NCBI GenBank assembly: GCA_027943245.1
Contig: JANDJZ010001324.1
Location: 1 to 10,485, forward strand
From: Acanthamoeba sp. SK_2022b
Taxonomy: Eukaryota; Discosea; Longamoebia; Acanthamoebidae
Length of the DNA: 10,485 nucleotides
Reading direction: 5' to 3'
Part shown: positions 6,176 to 10,485 of the stretch, in pieces
How the letters are laid out: every line of letters starts with the position of its first letter
Numbering within the stretch: the stretch's first letter is position 1
The notes under the pieces: generated by a model
The model's input: only the letters and a program-made list of their open reading frames with translations
What the model was told of the DNA's origin: nothing
Database searches by the model: none
Translations under genes and position numbers: made by a program

Positions 6176-7333
6176 ATGACTGCTCATCAAGCTTCCCTCG
6201 CCGATTCCTGGTATCGCGGCGGTTCCCAAAAGACTGGCCAAACCGACGACGCACGTATCAAGGACATCACCGTGTTGCCCCCTCCCGAGCACCTCATTCG
6301 CTTCTTCCCCATCCGCGGTACGGCCGTCGAAACCCTGATCGGCGATACCCGCCGCACCATCCACAACATCATGGCTGGCGAGGATGACCGCCTGCTGGTC
6401 ATCGTCGGCCCCTGCTCCATCCACGATCCGGCGGCCGCCATCGAGTACGCGCGCCGCCTGGCGCCCATACGCGAGCAGTACAAGGACACGCTGGAGATCG
6501 TGATGCGCGTGTACTTCGAAAAGCCGCGCACCACCGTGGGCTGGAAGGGGCTGATCAACGATCCCTACCTGGACCAGAGCTACCGCATCGACGAGGGCCT
6601 GCGCATTGCGCGGCAACTGCTGATCGACATCAACCGCCTGGGCGTGCCGGCCGCCAGCGAGTTCCTGGACGTGATCTCTCCCCAGTACATCGCCGATCTG
6701 ATCAGCTGGGGCGCCATCGGTGCGCGCACCACGGAAAGCCAGGTCCACCGTGAACTGGCCTCGGGCATCTCGGCGCCCATCGGCTTCAAGAACGGCACGG
6801 ACGGCAACATCCGCATCGCCACCGACGCCATCCAGTCGGCCAGCCGTGGCCACCACTTCCTGTCGGTGCACAAGAATGGCCAGGTTGCCATCGTGAACAC
6901 GGCGGGCAACCAGGATTGCCACGTCATCCTGCGCGGCGGCAAGACTCCCAACTACGACGCTGCCAACGTGGCCGCTGCCTGCGAGGACCTCGAAAAGGCG
7001 GGCCTGACGCCCACGCTGATGGTCGACTGCAGTCACGCCAACAGCTCCAAGCAGCATGAGCGCCAGAAGGACGTGGCCCGCGACATCGCCGGACAGATCA
7101 GCGGCGGCTCGCGCAGCGTGTTCGGCGTGATGATCGAAGGCCATCTCGTGGGCGGCGCCCAGAAGTTCACGCCCGGCAAGGACGAAGTGGCAGCCCTGAC
7201 CTACGGCCAGAGCATTACCGACGCCTGCCTGGGCTGGGATGATTCCCTGGCCACGCTGGCCGAGCTGTCCGACGCCGTGCGGCAGCGCCGCGTCAAGCAG
7301 ACCGAGGCGGCAGCAGCCTTGGTGGCTGCCTGA
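6176..7333 (+). CDS. aroG: 3-deoxy-7-phosphoheptulonate (DAHP) synthase, type I, AroF/AroG/AroH family
   Basis: DAHP synthase condenses phosphoenolpyruvate with erythrose 4-phosphate, the committed step to Phe, Tyr and Trp, in the cytoplasm. The 385-residue protein has the whole type I alpha barrel. Metal ligands are visible by alignment to E. coli AroG: Cys80 (GPCSIHD), His287 (DCSHANS), Glu321 (MIEGHLVGG) and Asp349 (SITDACLGW). Substrate residues include Arg111 and Lys116 (RVYFEKPRTT), Arg184 (GARTTESQ) and Lys205 (GFKNGTDG). Ser230 in HHFLSV aligns with E. coli Ser211 and Neisseria Ser213, a Ser found in Phe-inhibited and Gly in Tyr-inhibited enzymes, so Phe feedback is predicted. It carries about 18 extra residues at the N-terminus and about 12 at the C-terminus relative to E. 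coli AroG. The ATG at 6176 is chosen over one at 6110, which overlaps the terminator U-tract. Only a weak GAAAG precedes it. Transcription is predicted to be attenuated by the leader at 5987-6117. Confidence 0.95.
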   Translation: MTAHQASLADSWYRGGSQKTGQTDDARIKDITVLPPPEHLIRFFPIRGTAVETLIGDTRRTIHNIMAGEDDRLLVIVGPCSIHDPAAAIEYARRLAPIREQYKDTLEIVMRVYFEKPRTTVGWKGLINDPYLDQSYRIDEGLRIARQLLIDINRLGVPAASEFLDVISPQYIADLISWGAIGARTTESQVHRELASGISAPIGFKNGTDGNIRIATDAIQSASRGHHFLSVHKNGQVAIVNTAGNQDCHVILRGGKTPNYDAANVAAACEDLEKAGLTPTLMVDCSHANSSKQHERQKDVARDIAGQISGGSRSVFGVMIEGHLVGGAQKFTPGKDEVAALTYGQSITDACLGWDDSLATLAELSDAVRQRRVKQTEAAAALVAA

Positions 7334-7343
7334 GGTGCAAAAG

Positions 7344-7370
7344 AAAACGGGGCGTCTGCGCCCCGTTTTT
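7344..7370. terminator. Bidirectional terminator between aroG and the yqcC-family gene
   Basis: ACGGGGCG (7347-7354), loop TCTG, CGCCCCGT (7359-7366), with an A-run before and a T-run after the stem. It begins 11 nt after the aroG stop and lies between convergent genes, so it can end transcription from both sides. Confidence 0.9.
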
Positions 7371-7390
7371 CGTGCCTGGCCGCTCCGTGG

Positions 7391-7759
7391 TCAGTGGGAC
7401 GATGTGGCGTCCGGCGGAGTCAGACCGCACTGGTTCAGCGTGTCGTCTATGCCCTGCAGCAGGGCCAGCAACTGGCGCTTGTCGAATTCCACGGGCTGGC
7501 TCCACTCATGTTCGGCCAGCGGATGAACGTGGCTCTGGCAGGGCAGCTGGCCGCCGGCCTCGATCACGGCACGCAGCCGAGGCAGGAAAACCCACTGCAG
7601 CCATTGCTGCAGCTTGAGCGTGTCGTACATGAAGGGCATGGTCGACGCCATGGCCTCGGGGCTTGGCGCCACGGCCGACCAGAGGCTCTGGCCGCGCAGC
7701 TCATCTTCGAGCTGCTGCAGCTGGTCAAGCAGTTTCTGGTGTGTGGTGTCGGTCGTCAT
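7391..7759 (-). CDS. YqcC family protein (DUF446)
   Basis: This 122-residue protein matches the YqcC family, small helical cytoplasmic proteins of unknown function. The diagnostic segment is STMPFMYDTLKLQQWLQWVF (39-58) followed by LPRLRAVIEAGGQLP (59-73), closely resembling STQPF..DT...EWLQWV..PR....QPLP in E. coli YqcC. Residues 1-25 form a likely helix with LLDQLQQLEDELR. The C-terminal third holds a further predicted helix (FDKRQLLALLQGIDDTLNQC, 92-111). The ATG at 7759 is preferred over an in-frame upstream ATG at 7891 because family similarity starts there; the upstream extension is Ala/Pro/Arg-rich and would cross the likely promoter. No clear Shine-Dalgarno is visible. In E. coli yqcC is next to truC; here it stands alone, convergent with aroG. 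Confidence 0.88.
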   Translation of the reverse strand: MTTDTTHQKLLDQLQQLEDELRGQSLWSAVAPSPEAMASTMPFMYDTLKLQQWLQWVFLPRLRAVIEAGGQLPCQSHVHPLAEHEWSQPVEFDKRQLLALLQGIDDTLNQCGLTPPDATSSH

Positions 7760-7800
7760 GCGATGCGGTTGATGAAGATTCGGGGTCCAATCTGCAGGCG

Positions 7801-7806
7801 ATTGTA
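7801..7806 (-). promoter_or_regulatory. -10 candidate for the yqcC-family gene
   Basis: TACAAT on the minus strand, predicting a start near 7794 and a leader of about 35 nt. No recognisable -35 at the correct spacing, as for other promoters in this window. Confidence 0.35.
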
Positions 7807-7838
7807 CGTTTGCACCTTGAAGCGGGCGCCGTGCCGCC

Positions 7839-7931
7839 ATGAAACACCTGCTGCTGGCAGTGCCAGCCCCAGGCTGCGGCGCTTGCGCCATGTCAGCTTG
7901 CCCGGGGTGTGGAAAAGGCGCTTGCGGTTAA
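7839..7931 (+). CDS. Possible 30-residue cysteine-rich miniprotein
   Basis: This short frame starts MKHLLLAVPAPG and then carries five cysteines at residues 13, 16, 21, 24 and 29, i.e. C-x2-C-x4-C-x2-C-x4-C. The spacing repeats every eight residues. Two CxxC pairs with Gly/Pro/Ala between them are what a small zinc or copper-binding knuckle looks like, but no function is known to me. It ends in TAA 75 nt before the start of the 105-codon gene on the same strand and could be co-transcribed with it. Against it: no good Shine-Dalgarno, no clear plus-strand promoter, and GC-rich DNA with repeated GCTTGC can produce cysteine codons by chance. Confidence 0.4.
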   Translation: MKHLLLAVPAPGCGACAMSACPGCGKGACG

Positions 7932-8006
7932 GCTCGCGGTATGAGTAACGGCCCTGTCCTTGCGAGCAGGCACGGGGTTGTATCCAGTAATGACGAGAGG
8001 AGTTCC

Positions 8007-8324
8007 ATGCGCAGCGAAGTGATTGTGGTGTTGGATGCCGGAAAAGAGTACCGCACGGACACCAACGGGCTCACCCCCATGAGTTCCGATGAAGGACGGC
8101 ATTGGCTGGACCAGCAGTTCATCTCCATGGACTGCGAACCCCTGCGTGCCAGCGGCAAGGTACTGCTGGCCGACAAGCTGGTGGTGGTGGCGCGCGCGGC
8201 GCGTTCGCGTGCCGGGCTGTTCGACGACGAGCAGTGGCGCAACAGCTATGCCGTTGCAGCCCAGGCCGTGCTGTCCAAGCCGCTGATCCGTGTCGACGTG
8301 CCCGCCATGTCCATCAGCTACTGA
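8007..8324 (+). CDS. Hypothetical protein, 105 residues
   Basis: I do not recognise the family. The protein is soluble in appearance: a beta-like start (SEVIVVLDAGKEYRTDTNG, 3-21), an acidic segment SSDEGRHWLDQQF (26-38), a hydrophobic stretch VLLADKLVVVARAARSRAG (51-69), and a C-terminal ...LIRVDVPAMSISY. One cysteine (41), no signal peptide, no membrane helix. The ATG at 8007 is chosen over an in-frame ATG at 7941 because GAGAGGAG (7995-8002) lies immediately upstream, the best ribosome binding site in the window. It converges on mpl across a bidirectional terminator. A possible cysteine-rich miniprotein gene lies 75 nt upstream. Codon usage and the strong ribosome binding site make it a convincing gene of unknown role. 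Confidence 0.8.
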   Translation: MRSEVIVVLDAGKEYRTDTNGLTPMSSDEGRHWLDQQFISMDCEPLRASGKVLLADKLVVVARAARSRAGLFDDEQWRNSYAVAAQAVLSKPLIRVDVPAMSISY

Positions 8325-8345
8325 CGGCTGACAGGCGAAGGCACA

Positions 8346-8380
8346 TGAAAGAAGCCCGGGCATGTCCCGGGCTTCTTTCA
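8346..8380. terminator. Bidirectional terminator between the 105-codon gene and mpl
   Basis: A perfect 15-base inverted repeat, TGAAAGAAGCCCGGG (8346-8360) and its complement at 8366-8380, with a CATGT loop. GAAAGAAG before and CTTCTTTC after the GC core give pyrimidine-rich tails in both directions. It lies between convergent stop codons at 8324 and 8408. Confidence 0.85.
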
Positions 8381-8407
8381 TTGGGGTGGGGCTTGCTTGC
8401 GCTTTGT

Positions 8408-9847
8408 TCAGCCTGCGGCCTGCAGGGCGGCCAGCAGCTTGGGGTGTATGCCGCCGAAGCCGCCGTTGCTCATGCACACCACATGGTCGCCCGGCCGGGC
8501 GGCTGCGAGGATCTGTCCGATCAGCGTGTCCATGTCGCCTGCCACCTGCGCCTTGCGGCCAGGGCCCACGCCCAGGGGATGCAGCGCCTCGGCGGCGTCC
8601 CAGTCCAGGCCGGCCGTGTGGCAGAACACCAGATCGGCGCTTTCCAGGGACCAGGGCAGTTGCGACTTCATGGTGCCCAGCTTCATGGTGTTGCTGCGCG
8701 GCTCGAACACCGCAAGGATGCGTGCCTGGCTGCCGAGTTTGCGGCGCAGGCCGTCCAGCGTGGTGCGTATGGCCGTGGGGTGGTGGGCGAAGTCGTCGTA
8801 GACGGATACGCCGCCCGCCATGCCGCGCAGCTCCATGCGTCGCTTGACGTTCTGAAAGCGCGCCAGCGCCTCGCAGGCCTGTGCCGGCGTCACGCCCACG
8901 TGCTCGGCTGCCGCAATGGCGGCCAGCGCGTTGAACTGGTTGTGTTCCCCGGTCAGCGCCCATTCCAGGCGGGCCACCTTGCGGCCACGGTGCAGCACGT
9001 CGAAGGCGCTCGGATCGCCCTCTGCGCTGAAGTCGCTGACCACCGCCCCGAAGCTGGAAACCTCGCTCCAGCAGCCCTGGTGCAGCACGCGGGTGATGCT
9101 TTCCTCGATGCCGTTGACAACAAGCCGGCCCGAAGCGGGGACGGTGCGCACCAGATGGTGGAACTGGCGTTCGATGGCACCGAGATCCTCGAAGATGTCG
9201 GCGTGATCGAACTCCAGGTTGTTGAGCACGGCCGTGCGCGGGCGGTAGTGCACGAACTTGCTGCGCTTGTCGAAGAAGGCCGTGTCGTATTCATCGGCCT
9301 CGATGACGAAGACGGGCTCCGCGCCGGCCGGGCCCTCGCCTGGCGTCGGGCGCCTGGATGCACCCAGGCGGGCCGAGACGCCGAAGTCCAGCGGCACGCC
9401 GCCGACCAGAAAGCCCGGGGCCAGGCCTGCGCATTCGAGAATCCAGGCCAGCATCGACGTCGTGGTCGTCTTGCCATGCGTGCCGGCCACGGCCAGCACA
9501 TGTCGCGGGCAGGATGGATGGTGCAGCACATGTTCGCAAAGCCATTGCGGCCCGCTGGTGTAGGGAGCGCCGCTTTCGAGGATTGCCTCCATCAGCGGGA
9601 ACTTGGGGCTGCCGTCGGGCAAGCGCGCGCGGCTGACCACGTTGCCTACGACATACATGTCGGGTTGCAGGGTCATCTGGTCGGCGCCGTAGCCCTCGAT
9701 CAGCTCGATGCCCAGTGCACGCAGCTGATCGCTCATCGGCGGGTAGACGCCGGCGTCGCAGCCTGTGACGCGGTGCCCAGCTTCGCGCGCCAGCGCGGCC
9801 AGTCCGCCCATGAAGGTGCCGCAGATGCCCAGAATATGTATGTGCAT
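8408..9847 (-). CDS. mpl: Mpl, UDP-N-acetylmuramate:L-alanyl-gamma-D-glutamyl-meso-diaminopimelate ligase
   Basis: Mpl reattaches tripeptide recovered from old cell wall to UDP-MurNAc, the ATP-dependent peptidoglycan recycling step in the cytoplasm. At 479 residues it fits the family (E. coli 457). Mur-ligase blocks appear in order: N-terminal UDP-binding HILGICGTFMGG (4-15); ATP loop AGTHGKTTTTS (121-131); EADEYDTAFFDKRSKFVHY (183-201); NNLEFDHADIF (209-219); TGEHNQFNALAA (299-310); YDDFAHHPTAI (350-360); FEPRSNTMK (382-390); and the C-terminal MSNGGFGGIHPKLL typical of Mpl. MurC is the nearest alternative, but GICGTFMGG and DEYDTAFFDKRSKFVHY are Mpl features. The ATG at 9847 starts exactly at the family N-terminus; an in-frame start at 9985 would add unrelated sequence. 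No Shine-Dalgarno; a TAGAAT box eight bases upstream suggests leaderless expression. Confidence 0.95.
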   Translation of the reverse strand: MHIHILGICGTFMGGLAALAREAGHRVTGCDAGVYPPMSDQLRALGIELIEGYGADQMTLQPDMYVVGNVVSRARLPDGSPKFPLMEAILESGAPYTSGPQWLCEHVLHHPSCPRHVLAVAGTHGKTTTTSMLAWILECAGLAPGFLVGGVPLDFGVSARLGASRRPTPGEGPAGAEPVFVIEADEYDTAFFDKRSKFVHYRPRTAVLNNLEFDHADIFEDLGAIERQFHHLVRTVPASGRLVVNGIEESITRVLHQGCWSEVSSFGAVVSDFSAEGDPSAFDVLHRGRKVARLEWALTGEHNQFNALAAIAAAEHVGVTPAQACEALARFQNVKRRMELRGMAGGVSVYDDFAHHPTAIRTTLDGLRRKLGSQARILAVFEPRSNTMKLGTMKSQLPWSLESADLVFCHTAGLDWDAAEALHPLGVGPGRKAQVAGDMDTLIGQILAAARPGDHVVCMSNGGFGGIHPKLLAALQAAG

Positions 9848-9855
9848 GGCCGGGC

Positions 9856-9861
9856 ATTCTA
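9856..9861 (-). promoter_or_regulatory. -10 candidate for mpl, close to the start codon
   Basis: TAGAAT on the minus strand, separated from the mpl ATG by eight bases, so the A of the ATG (9847) or G at 9850 would be the first transcribed base. No clear -35. Confidence 0.4.
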
Positions 9862-10054
9862 CGGTTGCCGCCATGTCCGGGATGGCTGGCCTGCAAAAAC
9901 AGGAGCTTGCGGCCCAGCAGGCACCGGGTCCCGGAAACACAAGGTTGCGAAATCGCCGGTGCAAGGCGCTGGCAGGAACATGCAAAGCCCGTCAGCGGCC
10001 GGCGTTGCCGCGGCTTGGGTCACAATGGCCCGGGGCCATCCGCAGGGAAGGCCT

Positions 10055-10070
10055 CTTATATATATGTAGG
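10055..10070 (+). promoter_or_regulatory. AT-alternating element upstream of the right-edge gene
   Basis: The 244-nt divergent gap between mpl and the right-edge gene (9848-10091) is GC-rich except for CTTATATATATGTAGG here. The run offers overlapping -10 candidates (TATATA, TATGTA) and would place transcription initiation 15-25 nt before the ATG at 10092. No -35 is evident. The rest of the gap shows no gene or clear repeat. Confidence 0.35.
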
Positions 10071-10091
10071 GATACAGCGGATCGTAAAGCC

Positions 10092-10485
10092 ATGGACCAA
10101 GCCACTGCCGAAATTGCCCAGACTGCGGCCCGCCTCGTGGTCGAGGAAGGTCTGGAATGGGGGCCTGCCAAGCACCGCGCTGTGCGCCAGCTGGGACTGC
10201 CCTCGCGCACTGCGCTGCCGGGCAATGACCTGGTGGAAGAGGCTGTGCGCGAATACATCGCCCTGTTCTGCGCCGACACCCAGCCCCAGGAACTGCAGGC
10301 CCTGCGCGAGCTGGCTCTGCAATGGATGGATCGCCTGGCCGAGTTCCGTCCCCACTTGGCCGGCGCCGTCTGGCGCGGCACGGCCACGCGCCTGTCCGAT
10401 ATTTATCTGCAACTGTTCTGCGACGACCCCAAATCGGCAGAGATCGCACTGATCAACCAGCATGTGAACTACGAACCCAGCACCG
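10092..10485 (+). CDS. Conserved-looking hypothetical protein, C-terminus cut off by window edge
   Basis: 131 codons are open from the ATG at 10092 to the right edge. The visible part is soluble and largely helical: AEIAQTAARLVVEEGLEWGP (6-25), then VRQLGLPSRTALPGNDLVEE (31-50), AVREYIALFCADTQPQELQA (51-70), and the segment WRGTATRLSDIYLQLFCDDP (94-113) followed by KSAEIALINQHVNYEP. The pattern of G-T-A-T-R-L-S-D-I-Y could resemble a nucleotidyltransferase G-S/T...D motif, but this is a guess without the C-terminus. I do not assign a function. Its divergent position beside mpl may be conserved in related bacteria. No strong Shine-Dalgarno precedes the ATG; no better in-frame start is obvious. 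Confidence 0.75.
   Translation, partial: MDQATAEIAQTAARLVVEEGLEWGPAKHRAVRQLGLPSRTALPGNDLVEEAVREYIALFCADTQPQELQALRELALQWMDRLAEFRPHLAGAVWRGTATRLSDIYLQLFCDDPKSAEIALINQHVNYEPST

Noticed and set aside
6110..6178. Upstream in-frame ATG that would lengthen the DAHP synthase by 22 residues
   Set aside because: This start lies in the terminator U-tract and the added residues (Phe/Ser/Arg-rich) do not match the family; the ATG at 6176 is retained.
7941..8006. Upstream in-frame ATG for the 105-residue protein
   Set aside because: No ribosome binding site before 7941, whereas GAGAGGAG directly precedes the ATG at 8007.
8102..10069. 655-codon plus-strand frame opposite mpl
   Set aside because: Long antisense frames are common in GC-rich DNA; mpl on the other strand has all Mur-ligase motifs, and this frame crosses the bidirectional terminator at 8346-8380.
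1..10485. Mobile elements, CRISPR arrays, tRNA or rRNA genes
   Set aside because: I looked for transposase motifs, terminal inverted repeats, regularly spaced direct repeats and tRNA-like cloverleaves and found none I could support.

Overview
The window is a high-GC, gene-dense chromosomal segment with the protein sequences and gene order expected of a beta-proteobacterium, most likely family Comamonadaceae (Delftia/Comamonas/Acidovorax group). That placement comes from recognising the families, not from a database search. I saw no insertion sequence, phage gene, tRNA/rRNA gene or CRISPR array. The content is mostly housekeeping, so the interest lies in the regulatory and small-gene layer between the known genes.

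Layout, left to right. (1) Minus strand, 1-1821: a yqiA-type alpha/beta hydrolase followed 55 nt downstream by an RNB-domain exoribonuclease that runs off the left edge. (2) Plus strand, 2034-3203: rodA, the cell-elongation peptidoglycan glycosyltransferase, divergent from yqiA. (3) 3204-3555: a 352-nt gap with a strong intrinsic terminator and, just before it, a promoter-like sequence and a second hairpin, together a candidate small RNA of about 90 nt. (4) 3556-5016: tldD. (5) 5114-5734: an unrecognised 206-residue protein with an arginine-rich tail. (6) 5735-6175: an AT-rich stretch, then a complete ribosome-mediated attenuator: promoter, a 20-codon leader peptide with seven consecutive aromatic residues (FYFYFWF), a candidate antiterminator and a terminator. 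(7) 6176-7333: the attenuated gene, a type I DAHP synthase (aroG family, first step of the shikimate pathway), closed by a bidirectional terminator. (8) Minus strand, 7391-7759: a YqcC-family protein. (9) Plus strand, 7839-8324: a possible 30-residue cysteine-rich miniprotein and an unrecognised 105-residue protein. (10) A bidirectional terminator, then minus-strand mpl (8408-9847), the murein tripeptide recycling ligase. (11) Plus strand from 10092: a conserved-looking but unrecognised gene cut by the right edge.

Two genes serve peptidoglycan (rodA for polymerisation, mpl for recycling), but they are far apart and not co-transcribed. The best regulatory story is aroG. Its leader codes for Phe, Tyr and Trp in one uninterrupted run, so ribosome stalling on shortage of any of the three end products should free the antiterminator and allow transcription into the DAHP synthase gene. 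A second theme is leaderless expression: at tldD, mpl and the aroG leader peptide, a -10-like hexamer lies 6-8 nt before the ATG and no Shine-Dalgarno sequence is visible.
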